Shown here: in pieces, positions 26,069 through 36,171 of the stretch
How positions within the stretch are numbered: the stretch's first letter is position 1
How the letters are laid out: each line of letters starts with the position of its first letter
Origin: JBPRGG01 sp051418075
GTDB lineage: Bacteria > Bacteroidota > Bacteroidia > Cytophagales > Cyclobacteriaceae
Length of the DNA: 64,000 bases
NCBI GenBank assembly: GCA_051418075.1
Contig: JBPRGG010000048.1
Coordinates: 1 to 64,000, forward strand
Direction: 5' to 3'
The notes under the pieces: model-generated
The model's database searches: none
Seen by the model: only the letters and a program-made list of their open reading frames with translations
What the model was told of the DNA's origin: nothing
Program-made: the position numbers and the translations under genes

Positions 26069-27397
26069 TTATTTTTTTATTATATACAAAACAAGATCTG
26101 TAGGAGCAGGAATGGGTCCCACACCAGGTTGATCCCGGTTACGGGGCAAGGTTTCCCAACGCAGAAGATATAGTTTATTCCTAATCCTGTTGCTTACCAT
26201 ATTTACCTGATTGCCTTTCTGTCTGGGCTTGTCCAGTTCATGAGGAAATTCCTCTAATTTTGTTAATTGAAGGGCTTTCAGGCTGTAATGTTTCAAAGTT
26301 AGTTGCTTATACCCGGCCGTATCTAACCAGATTTTCTGATAAAGCTGCTTTTTGTCAGGTTGAACCGGATAAATTTTTATCCTGCTATTCAATGATCCTC
26401 TCCCCTTGAAATCCCACTTGAAATTAAAGTTGGTAGATTTATAAATTTTCCAATCCTTATCTTCCAGACGGGCCTGATATATCTGCGTATTCCCGGCCGA
26501 ATCAAATTTATGGTAAGAAACGATACAATTATCTTCCCGATCAAATCCTATTACTGTATTGCCATTGATCATACCCTGGCCGGTGGGTACAGGATCAATG
26601 ATATCACAGTTATCAATAGTAATCGGAATAACCTGTTTCGTACCATCACTTTGATACCAATTGACCAGGTCCTTACTTTTGGCATAGGAAAGATCATGAT
26701 TCGTTGCAGCATCAGGTGTATCGCGCCAGACCCAAACCATGTGAAAATAACCATCCGGTCCGGTTACAGGTCCATGAATATAGGCATTCATCTTTCCCTT
26801 TCCATCAATAATGGGTTGATCCAGTAAGCGGTCCCATGATTGTTCGGTTGAATTATATTTATTATAGATCTGACTCCCATTACCACTTCCTCCTGTCCTG
26901 TAGGTAAAGATCAAGTTTCCCTGCTGATCTTTGAAGAATTCAGGGTAAGTTACATTGGTTTCGTCTTTTCCAATCAGGCTCATCTTTCTTTTTAAGCTTT
27001 GGATATCATATGGAGCATCCGACTTAAAATAGACCAGGGGATCACCATGCATATTTCCTGAAACATGGAGATGACCTTTATTGTCCAGGGCCATGGAAAT
27101 ATAATTGTGGGAATCCCATCCAACCACCTCATCCAGCTGAATATTAAACCAATCCCTTTCTTTCATTTTTCTATGTGATATCTTCATTACCCTATTGCTA
27201 TCATAATAGGCCAAAAACTGATGAGGAGGAGCAGTAAGTAAAGAAAACCTGACCGGGTGACCCGACCATACTTTTCCAACCCATAAAGAATCTATGACCT
27301 GGGCAGATGAGTTATGAAGAACAGGTTGGCAGGTATAAACCAGCAATATAATAACCGCTTTTATCGCCAACCTTTTGATCACAGGTATTAACAGCAT
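26069..27397 (-). CDS. Secreted BNR-4 repeat protein, possible polysaccharide lyase
   Basis: A 442-aa exported protein (signal peptide about 1-33). The fold is a seven-bladed BNR-4 propeller: 'WDSHNYISMALDNKGHLHVSGNMHGDPLVYF', 'TYPEFFKDQQGNLIFTYRTGGSGNG', 'AYIHGPVTGPDGYFHMVWVWRDTPDAATNHDLSYAKS'. The H-N...S.A.D..G.LH..GN.H signature is shared with ulvan- and rhamnogalacturonan-type lyases (PL24/25-like) and with non-enzymatic relatives. The stop of the fucosidase gene is 7 bases upstream, so the two are co-transcribed and should act on the same glycan. Confidence 0.72.
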   Translation of the reverse strand: MLLIPVIKRLAIKAVIILLVYTCQPVLHNSSAQVIDSLWVGKVWSGHPVRFSLLTAPPHQFLAYYDSNRVMKISHRKMKERDWFNIQLDEVVGWDSHNYISMALDNKGHLHVSGNMHGDPLVYFKSDAPYDIQSLKRKMSLIGKDETNVTYPEFFKDQQGNLIFTYRTGGSGNGSQIYNKYNSTEQSWDRLLDQPIIDGKGKMNAYIHGPVTGPDGYFHMVWVWRDTPDAATNHDLSYAKSKDLVNWYQSDGTKQVIPITIDNCDIIDPVPTGQGMINGNTVIGFDREDNCIVSYHKFDSAGNTQIYQARLEDKDWKIYKSTNFNFKWDFKGRGSLNSRIKIYPVQPDKKQLYQKIWLDTAGYKQLTLKHYSLKALQLTKLEEFPHELDKPRQKGNQVNMVSNRIRNKLYLLRWETLPRNRDQPGVGPIPAPTDLVLYIIKK

Positions 27398-27404
27398 CTC
27401 ATAC

Positions 27405-28760
27405 CTATCTCAATTGAATCTTTACCACAGTGTTCAGGGAATCGGGCAAAGGATAAGTATGCTGAATGGGGCGACCAAAATTCATAAAAGCATCTTCCTC
27501 TTCTACGAAAGGTTTTTCACCGCCCAGCCAAAACCCGGACACAAACACCTCTGAACCATCCCTTAATAGCCGGGCAAACTGAATTTTATCCGCCAGATGT
27601 CTCAGGTAATACTGTCCGATATTTTTTTGCAATACATGAGCATACAAGGTGTTTCCATTTTGAGTATAATAACCCCATTGTGGCTTGGGCAGATCTGCCG
27701 GACCACAGCCGTAAATACTTTCCTGATTCAGTCTCATCCAGGCACCCACCTCCTGTAAAACTTCCACTGACTCAGCCGGAATATTGCCCCTGGCATCCGG
27801 TCCTACGTTTAGCAGCAGGTTGCCATTTTTACTGACACAATTGACCAGGGTTCTGACTACATCTCCGGCAGTTTTATAATGTCCTCCACGACTATAGCCC
27901 CAGTTGTTGTTCAAAGTAATGCAGGCTTCCCAGGGAATAGGCCGACCCTTTTCATCCCGGACCACATCATAAGGGATCACCTGTTCCGGTCCTTCAAAAT
28001 CACCGGCATATACTTCAGGCTTTTCCAGGGTCATCTCACCACCCAGTCGATTGTCGATGATGATTCCCGGCTGATGTTTTCGTACCATTTCAACCAATTC
28101 AGAAGCCTTCCATTTTTCTCCTTTATAATCTCCAAAGGAATAATCAAACCACATTATATCAATTTTTCCATAATTGGTGACCAATTCTTCTACCTGGTTG
28201 TGCATGTAGGTCAGGTAATTATCCCAGTTATATTCAATTTTCCATTCCGGATCTCCGGCTTTAGGATGGTTGCCCACGTTGGGATAATCCGGATGATTCC
28301 AGTCTATTAAGGAATAGTAAAATCCGATCCTGATACCTTCATTTCTGAATGCTTCTACAAATTCCCGGATCAGATCCCTGCCGGCAGGGGTGTTGGTCGC
28401 TTTATAATCAGTGTATTCACTATCAAACAGGCAGAACCCATCATGGTGTTTGGCTGTTATCACTGCGTACTTCATTCCAGCTTGCTTAGCCAGCCGGGCC
28501 CATTCAGCCGGATCATATTTGGTGGGATTAAACTGATCCACATAAGCTTCTTTGTATAATTTGGCATCGATTTTTTCATGGGTCTGAACCCATTCCCCCC
28601 GGGCAGGAATGGCATAAACGCCCCAGTGAATAAACATGCCGAATCTGGCTTGCCTGAACCATTCGGTTCTCTCCTGCCTTTGTTGATAGGCATTTTGAGC
28701 CTGTGCCCGGAAGCAAATCATTAATAAAAATAAGAAAAACAGGTTTTTAAAATTATTCAT
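27405..28760 (-). CDS. Alpha-L-fucosidase (GH29)
   Basis: A 451-aa secreted glycosidase, signal peptide 1-21 ('CFRAQAQ'). GH29 marks are 'ARFGMFIHWGVYAIPARGEW', 'K104-H-H-D-G', 'GFYYSLIDWNHPDY' and the nucleophile Asp206 in 'MWFDYSFG'. It removes terminal alpha-L-fucose from glycans in the periplasm or at the surface. The C-terminal part after about 340 is shortened relative to two-domain members but still has a beta-sandwich-like tail. It lies 118 bases after susD with a terminator hairpin between, so read-through or a separate promoter is needed. Confidence 0.92.
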   Translation of the reverse strand: MNNFKNLFFLFLLMICFRAQAQNAYQQRQERTEWFRQARFGMFIHWGVYAIPARGEWVQTHEKIDAKLYKEAYVDQFNPTKYDPAEWARLAKQAGMKYAVITAKHHDGFCLFDSEYTDYKATNTPAGRDLIREFVEAFRNEGIRIGFYYSLIDWNHPDYPNVGNHPKAGDPEWKIEYNWDNYLTYMHNQVEELVTNYGKIDIMWFDYSFGDYKGEKWKASELVEMVRKHQPGIIIDNRLGGEMTLEKPEVYAGDFEGPEQVIPYDVVRDEKGRPIPWEACITLNNNWGYSRGGHYKTAGDVVRTLVNCVSKNGNLLLNVGPDARGNIPAESVEVLQEVGAWMRLNQESIYGCGPADLPKPQWGYYTQNGNTLYAHVLQKNIGQYYLRHLADKIQFARLLRDGSEVFVSGFWLGGEKPFVEEEDAFMNFGRPIQHTYPLPDSLNTVVKIQLR

Positions 28761-28824
28761 TTGGCCTTCATTTTGATTTCAGCTCAATTTACAAAAAATC
28801 ACAAATTTTTGCTTTTTTAAACAA

Positions 28825-28857
28825 ATAAAAAGAGGATCCAATGAACCCTCTTTTTAT
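28825..28857 (-). terminator. Intrinsic terminator after susCD
   Basis: An 11-bp perfect stem (ATAAAAAGAGG at 28825-28835 with CCTCTTTTTAT at 28847-28857) and an 11-base loop. On the minus strand it ends in a T-run, 22 bases past the susD stop. Confidence 0.8.
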
Positions 28858-28878
28858 AATTAAAATGTATTTCAATCT

Positions 28879-30489
28879 TTAATATCCTGTATTCTGCGCA
28901 TATGGGACAGTGGTACGATCGATCTGATCTCTGGGAATGGGTCGTAGCACATGGAAGTCCTTGATATTGGGTGCAGCATCTTCATTATACTGCTTGACCC
29001 GGCTAAGCAAAGTGCCGGTTCTTTTCAGGTCGAACCACCTGAATTTTTCTCCAGCCAATTCGCGTGCCCTTTCATCCAGAATAAAGTTCAAATCCAGCTG
29101 AGCTTCTGTTATTTCCATTTCTTTTTCTTTGCCGGGCCAGGCTGCTCTTCTTCTTAATACGTTCATATATTCCACTGCTTCACCCTTCTTATCATCATTC
29201 ATGAGGGCCTCTGCAGCTAACAGGTACATTTCAGCCAGTCTGACCACCATAAAGTCACGGGAACCCTGCTCCTGCTGCACTGTTATACGTTTCGGATCAA
29301 TGAATTTATTCAAAGAAGGAAACCATCTTTTGTTGATCTGACGCAGTTGCATCACCGGATCCTGAGAGTTGGGGTCATAATCTACAAAGAAATAGGGTTT
29401 ACTCTTTTGTATTTCGTCCGGAACGGCATAGGTCACCACGTAGAAGGCGGTATCTCCTAATTGCATGCCTTCCGGCAGGGTAGCAGGGTTATTTGCATAC
29501 CATACTTCTTTAAAACCTTCATAATAACGCCGGTCTTTGCTTACATCATACAGATCCAACAGATATCGGGTAGGCTGAAAGCGTTTCCAGGGACGGCCAT
29601 TGGTAATATCTCTTTGCAAACCAGCAGTTTTATCATATTCCTGCAGGAAATACAAATGTCCCCTGCTTCCACCGTCATTGGTTAACGGATCAGCAGTGTA
29701 TTGTACAGACCATACTACTTCCGGGTTCAGCTCATTATCCTGATTCCAGATCTCGCCCCATTTGGGAACCAGCTCAAAATCATAGTTGTTGATCACATTT
29801 TTGGCTAATAGTGCTGCCTGGGGCCAATTTTGTCTGACCAAATGCACTCTGGCCAAGATAGCCTCAGCTGCAGGTTTGGTAATCCTGCCATAATCCGAAG
29901 CCTTGGCAGGTAAATTAGCTATAGCATACTCCAGGTCCGGAATAATGGCCTGTTCATATACCTGGTTGGCCGGAGTACGGTTGGCTTCTGTTTCCACACC
30001 CTTGGTTCCTTCCAGCGTCAGATGAACATCCCCGTACATTTGCACCAGGTTAAAATAATATAATGCCCGCAGGAATCGAACTTCCCCTAACCTGACCTTT
30101 TTCACATCCTCATTCAAACCTGTAACTAAATCATTTTCAGCGTAGTCAATTACAGTGTTGCAGGTATTGATGGCTTCATAAAACCAGTTCCAGATGTTGC
30201 GGAAGAAAGCAGCATCCGGATTCAGTTCAGCTGTATAATCATTGATGTATTTATGAGAACCATCAGCTCCCTTGGTAAAGATATCGGTACCAAATACAGA
30301 GACAGTAAAACCTTCCTCACGTCCATAGAAGTTTCTCAGCCTGAAATAAGCTGCTTTCGCACCATCCTCCCAACCAGTTGCATTGGTATAGTGGGAGTCA
30401 GCAGTAATTCCTGAAACAATCTCTTCTTCCAATACACTGTTACAGGACAGGGGAAAGAAAAATATAAATAATATAATCAGTTTTTTCAT
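28879..30489 (-). CDS. SusD/RagB family outer-membrane glycan-binding lipoprotein
   Basis: A 536-aa SusD-like lipoprotein starting at the ATG at 30489, which gives the lipobox peptide 'FFPLSCNS'; an in-frame ATG 30 bases earlier is not part of it. It has the TPR-like SusD body ('RALYYFNLVQMYGDV', 'AEAILARVHL') and the C-terminal 'LAEMYLLAAEAL...RRRAAWPG...DERARELAGEKFRWFDLKRTGTL'. It binds oligosaccharides for its SusC partner, whose stop is 16 bases upstream. The gene has a dedicated terminator downstream. Confidence 0.95.
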   Translation of the reverse strand: MKKLIILFIFFFPLSCNSVLEEEIVSGITADSHYTNATGWEDGAKAAYFRLRNFYGREEGFTVSVFGTDIFTKGADGSHKYINDYTAELNPDAAFFRNIWNWFYEAINTCNTVIDYAENDLVTGLNEDVKKVRLGEVRFLRALYYFNLVQMYGDVHLTLEGTKGVETEANRTPANQVYEQAIIPDLEYAIANLPAKASDYGRITKPAAEAILARVHLVRQNWPQAALLAKNVINNYDFELVPKWGEIWNQDNELNPEVVWSVQYTADPLTNDGGSRGHLYFLQEYDKTAGLQRDITNGRPWKRFQPTRYLLDLYDVSKDRRYYEGFKEVWYANNPATLPEGMQLGDTAFYVVTYAVPDEIQKSKPYFFVDYDPNSQDPVMQLRQINKRWFPSLNKFIDPKRITVQQEQGSRDFMVVRLAEMYLLAAEALMNDDKKGEAVEYMNVLRRRAAWPGKEKEMEITEAQLDLNFILDERARELAGEKFRWFDLKRTGTLLSRVKQYNEDAAPNIKDFHVLRPIPRDQIDRTTVPYAQNTGY

Positions 30490-30505
30490 AATGTTTTTAA
30501 TCCTT

Positions 30506-33500
30506 TTAAAAATTAACATTTAAACCAAAGATGAACATACGGGAGCTGGGCACATCTGCTTCCAGCCGGGCGGTTCTTTCTGCACCTTCCCGGGCACCCG
30601 ACCCTTCAGGGGTCCTGGTTATTTCAGGATCAATATTTTTCATTTCTGCCACCGGGGAATAGATCCAGGGCTGGAGCGCATTGGCATAAACCCTCACACG
30701 ACTAAATGGCGTTTTTTCCAGTATTTTATCCGGTAATAAATAGCCCAGGGTCATGTTACGAACCTTGAGAAAAGATCCATCCATATACCCGCGGGTACCA
30801 CCATATATAGGAAACTCCTGATCTTCATTAGGCCGGGGATTGGCATTGGTAGGATTGGAAGGAGTCCAATAATCCACATCCAGGTTATTATAACGACCAA
30901 ACAAAGAGTTGTTTCCAGTATAGAAGTTGTTAAACACCATCTGACCCCATCGGGCAAAAACCAACATACTGAAATCGATCCCTTTGTATTCAATCCGGTT
31001 ATTAATGCTACCTACCCAATCTGGCTGGTCATTGCCCAGTATGATCCGGTCATCTCCATCTATTTTATCATTGTCATCCTGATCCCGCAATTTGATCTGA
31101 CCAGGAAGTTGGGCATATACTTTTGCCCTTTCTTCTTCCTCCAATTGCCAGATACCAACTTTTTCATAATCAAAATATACGGTCATGGGATGTCCTATGA
31201 ACCAGCTGTTACCAATATCATCCACAGTTCCTCCATATAATTCCACGATTTCCTCTTTATTGGTATTCCAGATAAAATCCGTACTCCATCGGAAGCCACT
31301 GGGAGTATTCAGGTTCACGGTAGATAAGGAAATTTCAAATCCGGTATTTCGGGTTTTGCCTACATTTTCCTGAATATCTCCAAATCCGGAAGTCCAGGGA
31401 AGCTGCCGGTTCATGATCAGGTCGTTGGTGTTGGCAATATAGAATTCGGCACTGCCACTTAACCTGCCGTCGAATAACCCAAAGTCTAATCCAAGGTTAA
31501 AAGTGGTAGTACTTTCCCATCTGAGATCAGGATTGGGTATGTCATTAGGCCTGAAGCCAAAAGCAGGGGCATTCAAAAATGCATATTTCGTGCCAGCTAA
31601 TCCACCCTGGGTCAGATAAGGTCGAAGGTTATCAGTATTACCTACCTGGCCATAGCTGGCCCGGAATTTTAACTCTTGCACAAATTTCAGGCGCTGCATA
31701 AACGGTTCATCAATTATGCGCCAGGCAAAGGCTCCGGATGGAAATACCCCCCATTTATTTCCTTCAGCCAGCCGGGAATTTCCGTCGGCTCTTACAGTGA
31801 AAGTGAACAAGTATTTATCCAGAAGGCCATACTGTAATCGGCCCATGTAAGATAATAATCCCCATTCCCTCAGGTCACTGTCATATCCATCGATCAGCGG
31901 GGAATTGCTCAGATTATAAAAAGACGATGATTCATAGGGTTGATCCAGGGCCTGAGCATTATAATCTTCTTCCTTTTGTTGCTGTACACTAAACAAGGCA
32001 GTGGCATCCAATGAATGAATGTCAAACTTCTTGTTATAATTGAGGATGTTTTCCAGGGTATAATTGAAAATATACTCATGTTCATTACGGGCCAGAGGAG
32101 CGCCTTCGGCCCGGGCTCCGGTATATCGGCCCTGGAACAGCCCCCTTCGATAGATCCTCACATCGGGTCCGAAATTTACCTGGAAATTAAGGTCTTTTGT
32201 TACTTGATAACGACCATATAAGCTGGTAAATAATCTGTACCTGCGACGATCATCCACGAAAGCACCTTCTACCAAATCTGACAGGGGATTAGTTCTTAAA
32301 CCATCAGTAGTAGGCCTGAAACGCAAGGTTCCATCATCATTAAATGGTTTGCCCAGCGGGTTTTCAGCCAGGGCTCCACCCCAAGGATTGGATCCCCAGT
32401 TTTGAATGGAATATCCTAATAAGGTAGAAGTGCCTACTTTAAATTTAGGAGAAATTTCATGATCCAGGTTAATTCGGGCATTAAAACGGGTAAAATCCTG
32501 ACCGGGGGTAATTCCCTCTTCATTGAACATACTGAGGGACACATTGAATACGGTTTTATCACTACCGCCGCTGATCCCTAATTGGTGGCTCTGTTGGTGA
32601 CCTGACTGGAGGATCAATTCCTGATAATCAGTCGAGGAGTAGCCTTTTTGGATATTTTCCCACTCTACAGCTTCAAACAAGTTTTCATCCAGGATCGGAT
32701 CTATACCGTCACTGGGATACTGACCGGTAGTACGCCTTGATTCTCTTTTAAGCTCCGCAAATTCTTCTCCATTCATCATATCTACTTTTCCATATGCAGA
32801 TGATGGGCCATAATAGCCGTCATAAGATACCACAGTCTTTCCTTTTGTTCCTCTTTTGGTAGTGATTAAAACCACCCCGTTGGCACCCCTTGAACCATAA
32901 ATGGCAGTGGCACTGGCATCTTTCAGGATCTCCATGGATTCAATATCGGCCGGGTTGATATCATTGATACTGCCGGCAAAGGGAATTCCATCCACCACAA
33001 ATAATGGCTCATTACCAGCCACAAATGATCTACGGCCTCTGATACGGACCTGTACACCTTGCCCGGGCCGGTTACCCAAATTGACTACATCCACCCCGGG
33101 AGCACGTCCCTGAAGGGCTTGTTGTGCATTCATGACTGGAACTTCCATAATCTCTTTAGCCGATACTGAAGACATGGCCCCAGTAATATCTTTTTTCTCC
33201 TGGGAGCCATATCCTACCACTACTAGTTCCTGTAGCTGCTGAATATCAGGCATTAAAACCAGATCAATCACAGATCGGTTGCCTACTTCAATTTCCTCTG
33301 AGGTATATCCTACCGAACTAAAAACCAGGATATCATCAGTACCAGCTTCAATCTGATATTGACCTTCCAGGTTTGTTACTGTTCCTTGTGTAGTACCTTT
33401 TATAACAACGTTTACCCCAGGTAATGCCTGATCATCTTCCATGGATTTCACCAGACCTGAAATATTTCTTTTCTGCGCCAGCAGCACCTGCTGCAGCACC

Positions 33501-33535
33501 AGAAAAATTAAAACTAGGAGTATCAATTTTTTCAT
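30506..33535 (-). CDS. SusC/RagA family TonB-linked outer-membrane transporter
   Basis: A 1009-aa outer-membrane beta-barrel. After the signal peptide (1-20) comes a carboxypeptidase-regulatory-like domain ('ISGLVKSMEDDQALPGVNVVIKGTTQG'), the TonB box region and plug ('VVVGYGSQEKKDITGAMSSV...IRGRRSF...VDGIPFAG...DASATAIYGSRGANGVVLITTKRG'), then the 22-strand barrel. Length is normal for the family. It imports an oligosaccharide captured by SusD. The substrate is not readable, though the neighbouring fucosidase suggests a fucosylated, possibly algal, glycan. Confidence 0.96.
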   Translation of the reverse strand: MKKLILLVLIFLVLQQVLLAQKRNISGLVKSMEDDQALPGVNVVIKGTTQGTVTNLEGQYQIEAGTDDILVFSSVGYTSEEIEVGNRSVIDLVLMPDIQQLQELVVVGYGSQEKKDITGAMSSVSAKEIMEVPVMNAQQALQGRAPGVDVVNLGNRPGQGVQVRIRGRRSFVAGNEPLFVVDGIPFAGSINDINPADIESMEILKDASATAIYGSRGANGVVLITTKRGTKGKTVVSYDGYYGPSSAYGKVDMMNGEEFAELKRESRRTTGQYPSDGIDPILDENLFEAVEWENIQKGYSSTDYQELILQSGHQQSHQLGISGGSDKTVFNVSLSMFNEEGITPGQDFTRFNARINLDHEISPKFKVGTSTLLGYSIQNWGSNPWGGALAENPLGKPFNDDGTLRFRPTTDGLRTNPLSDLVEGAFVDDRRRYRLFTSLYGRYQVTKDLNFQVNFGPDVRIYRRGLFQGRYTGARAEGAPLARNEHEYIFNYTLENILNYNKKFDIHSLDATALFSVQQQKEEDYNAQALDQPYESSSFYNLSNSPLIDGYDSDLREWGLLSYMGRLQYGLLDKYLFTFTVRADGNSRLAEGNKWGVFPSGAFAWRIIDEPFMQRLKFVQELKFRASYGQVGNTDNLRPYLTQGGLAGTKYAFLNAPAFGFRPNDIPNPDLRWESTTTFNLGLDFGLFDGRLSGSAEFYIANTNDLIMNRQLPWTSGFGDIQENVGKTRNTGFEISLSTVNLNTPSGFRWSTDFIWNTNKEEIVELYGGTVDDIGNSWFIGHPMTVYFDYEKVGIWQLEEEERAKVYAQLPGQIKLRDQDDNDKIDGDDRIILGNDQPDWVGSINNRIEYKGIDFSMLVFARWGQMVFNNFYTGNNSLFGRYNNLDVDYWTPSNPTNANPRPNEDQEFPIYGGTRGYMDGSFLKVRNMTLGYLLPDKILEKTPFSRVRVYANALQPWIYSPVAEMKNIDPEITRTPEGSGAREGAERTARLEADVPSSRMFIFGLNVNF

Positions 33536-34580
33536 AATTAAGGGTTATGGTTTTAATATTGATTAATGATTAGAATTAACATGTAAGTTTACAATTAAAA
33601 TAGAACAAAATTTTCATGAGGTAATAATATTTGATTTTTGCTAAAAAAAGCCCCAAAATCAATTTAATCCAATTTGAATAACCCAAATACTTTTTGCCAT
33701 ACAAAATATTACTTATTATTTATCAATATTTTTAAAATAATATTTTTGTTCGTGCACAACCAATAAATGTTCATTAAAACATCTAATTATGCCTGCAGAG
33801 GGACTTTAACCTAAAATTCATTAGTATATAAAGGATATATCAAAATATGAATCCTATTTTGCATTGTAAGATCAGTAAAGCTTTAAATGTGCAATTTTAT
33901 GTACCCAAAAATGCGGATTTGCTTTCTTGGGATTCATAACTCTAAAATAAAAATATCAGAAATAAGAAGAAAAGTTTAAAACATATCGCATAACAGCATT
34001 TTTTATATTCATATTTTATAAAAATGCCCGCTGGTTAAATGTAAGATTTTACCTCTTTTTTAACAATTTCTAATCTCCTCCTCATCCGGATATCTAAAAA
34101 CCTCCGATTGATATCAAGTATTTAATAAATACACTATTTTATTACAAGAAACTTCAATAACCATCTCGCTGATTAAAAAATCATCAGTCAGTCACTGAAT
34201 CTGAAACGAGGTGCTAAACAAACTAAAATCCAACCACAGACTATCTGCCAGACCAATAGATTTGTTCGTGCAGAAGATAATTTATTAAACTCCTGATACA
34301 GACAAGCAACCTTACTTTTCTATCCGAAATTTTTCTGGGCTAAAACAGGCTCAACATTATTTTTTCAGAGCTTTGGTTACGAAATGGATAAGTGAAATCA
34401 CAATTTGATATGATTTTAATCAGTTTTTGCTAATTATTTTTAAAAACATGACAAATGACATATTTTATTACTAATAAAATTAATTTATTTGTATTGCTAT
34501 TATATATTAATGCTTTACTATCATATACAATAGCATTATATGATGAAATTACTGGCTTTATTAATTGATTTGATTTTAGC
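33536..34580. other. 1-kb AT-rich intergenic region between susC and the carboxylase operon
   Basis: I see no credible gene here. Besides the candidate promoter, it holds the 12-mer TTTGTTCGTGCA at 33745-33756 and again at 34261-34272. The first copy is the left arm of an imperfect 18-bp palindrome centred on GTGCAC (33746-33763). These are operator-like. The rest is AT-rich without repeats or structure that I can support. Confidence 0.5.
33654..33687 (-). promoter_or_regulatory. Candidate Bacteroidota-type promoter for susCD
   Basis: On the minus strand TTTG (33684-33687) and TGATTTTG (33654-33661) are 22 bases apart, close to the TTTG-N19-21-TAnnTTTG consensus with one mismatch. It would leave a leader of roughly 115 bases before susC. 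Confidence 0.3.
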
Positions 34581-36137
34581 ATGACAGTATCAGAAAAAAT
34601 TGAACTCCTAAAAAGAAAAATAGAAGAAGTAAATCAGATGGGGGGAACAGCCAGAATAGCTAAACAGCATGAAAAAGGCAAGCTATCCGCCCGCGAACGT
34701 GTTGATCTGTTATTTGATGAAGGTACCTTTCGTGAGATAGATATGTTGGTAAAACACCGCTCAATAAATTTCGGCCTGGAAAACGAAGAGATTCCATCAG
34801 ATGGTGTCATAGTGGGACATGGTAAAATTTATGGTCGCACCGTTTTTGCCTTTTCTCAGGATTTTACTTCCAGGGGAGGGTCATTGGGAGAGATGCATGC
34901 GGCAAAAATCTGCAAGATTATGGATTTAGCTATAAAAGCCGGAGCACCGGTAGTCGGACTAAATGATTCCGGAGGGGCCAGAGTTGAGGAAGGCGTGGAT
35001 GCTTTGCATGGCTACGGAGATATTTTTATGCGCAATTCCAGGGCATCGGGAGTGATTCCTCAGATTTCAGCCATAATGGGTCCTTGTGCGGGCGGCGCAG
35101 TATATTCCCCGGCTATGACAGATTTTGTGTTTATGGTGAAAGGAAGAAGTCATATGTTTATCACCAGTCCTTACATCATTAAAACAGTAACCGGAGAAGA
35201 AACTACGTTTGAAGATCTGGGTGGAGCTATGTCACACAATACCAAAAGCGGAAATGCGCATTTTGCCTATGATAACGATGAAGAAACGCTGGAAGGAATT
35301 CGGGAGTTGCTCCAGTATTTACCGGGAAATAATATTGATCAGGCCCCGGAAATGCCCATGAACGATGATCCTCAAAGAACCTGTCCGGAGTTAGACAACA
35401 TTATCCCTGATGACTCCAAAGTGCCTTATGACATGAAGGTGGTTATCGAATCAATTTTGGATCAGGGAATATTTTATGAAGTACACGAATATTATGCTAC
35501 CAATGCCATTGTTGGTTTTGGCCGTTTGAATAACAAATCTGTAGGAATTATCGGTAATCAACCGCTGGTACAGGCCGGATGCCTGGATATAGATGCCTCC
35601 GATAAGATCAGCCGTTTTATACGTACCTGCGATGCCTTTAACATCCCCCTGATCACTTTTGTAGATGTACCTGGCTACTTACCGGGAGTTCAACAGGAAT
35701 TGAACGGCATTATTCGCCATGGGGCCAAGTTGTTGTGGAGTTATGCCGAAGCTACCATACCCAAATTTACAGTAATTACCAGAAAGGACTACGGCGGGGC
35801 CTATCTGGCTATGTGTGCCAAGCCATTAGGCGCTGATATGGTATTTGCCTGGCCTACTGCCGAAATTGCCGTCATGGGAGCCAAAGGGGCAGTAGAAGTG
35901 ATTTCATCTTACCGGAAGGAAATCAAGCAGGCCCAGGATCCTGCCGGTAAAAAGCAGGAAAAAATTGAAGAGTATGAAAAGCTTTTTAATGTTCCCTATC
36001 TGGCAGCTCAAAGGGGGTATATTGATGCAGTGATCATCCCTCAGGAAACCAGAATGAGGCTGATAGATGCTTTGGATGCTTTGAATTCCAAATCCGAAGT
36101 ACTGACACCCCGCAAACATGGCAATATTCCTTTATAA
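34581..36137 (+). CDS. Acyl-CoA carboxyltransferase (methylmalonyl-CoA/propionyl-CoA type; transcarboxylase 12S-like)
   Basis: A 518-aa carboxyltransferase of the crotonase-fold PccB/MmdA family. Blocks are 'GGTARIAKQHEKGKLSARERVDLLFDEGTF', 'FSQDFTSRGGSLGEMHAAKICKI', 'NDSGGARVEEGVDALHGYGDIF', 'GPCAGGAVYSPAMTDFVFMV', 'GIIGNQPLVQAGCLDIDASDKISRFIR' and 'AMCAKPLGADMVFAWPTAEIAVMGAKGAVEVI'. It transfers carboxyl between biotin and an acyl-CoA. The downstream genes encode a biotinylated pyruvate/oxaloacetate carboxyltransferase, not a biotin carboxylase, which points to a transcarboxylase or decarboxylase complex. Confidence 0.9.
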   Translation: MTVSEKIELLKRKIEEVNQMGGTARIAKQHEKGKLSARERVDLLFDEGTFREIDMLVKHRSINFGLENEEIPSDGVIVGHGKIYGRTVFAFSQDFTSRGGSLGEMHAAKICKIMDLAIKAGAPVVGLNDSGGARVEEGVDALHGYGDIFMRNSRASGVIPQISAIMGPCAGGAVYSPAMTDFVFMVKGRSHMFITSPYIIKTVTGEETTFEDLGGAMSHNTKSGNAHFAYDNDEETLEGIRELLQYLPGNNIDQAPEMPMNDDPQRTCPELDNIIPDDSKVPYDMKVVIESILDQGIFYEVHEYYATNAIVGFGRLNNKSVGIIGNQPLVQAGCLDIDASDKISRFIRTCDAFNIPLITFVDVPGYLPGVQQELNGIIRHGAKLLWSYAEATIPKFTVITRKDYGGAYLAMCAKPLGADMVFAWPTAEIAVMGAKGAVEVISSYRKEIKQAQDPAGKKQEKIEEYEKLFNVPYLAAQRGYIDAVIIPQETRMRLIDALDALNSKSEVLTPRKHGNIPL

Positions 36138-36171
36138 CATGAAATTAACTATATCAATAAATAATACAAAT

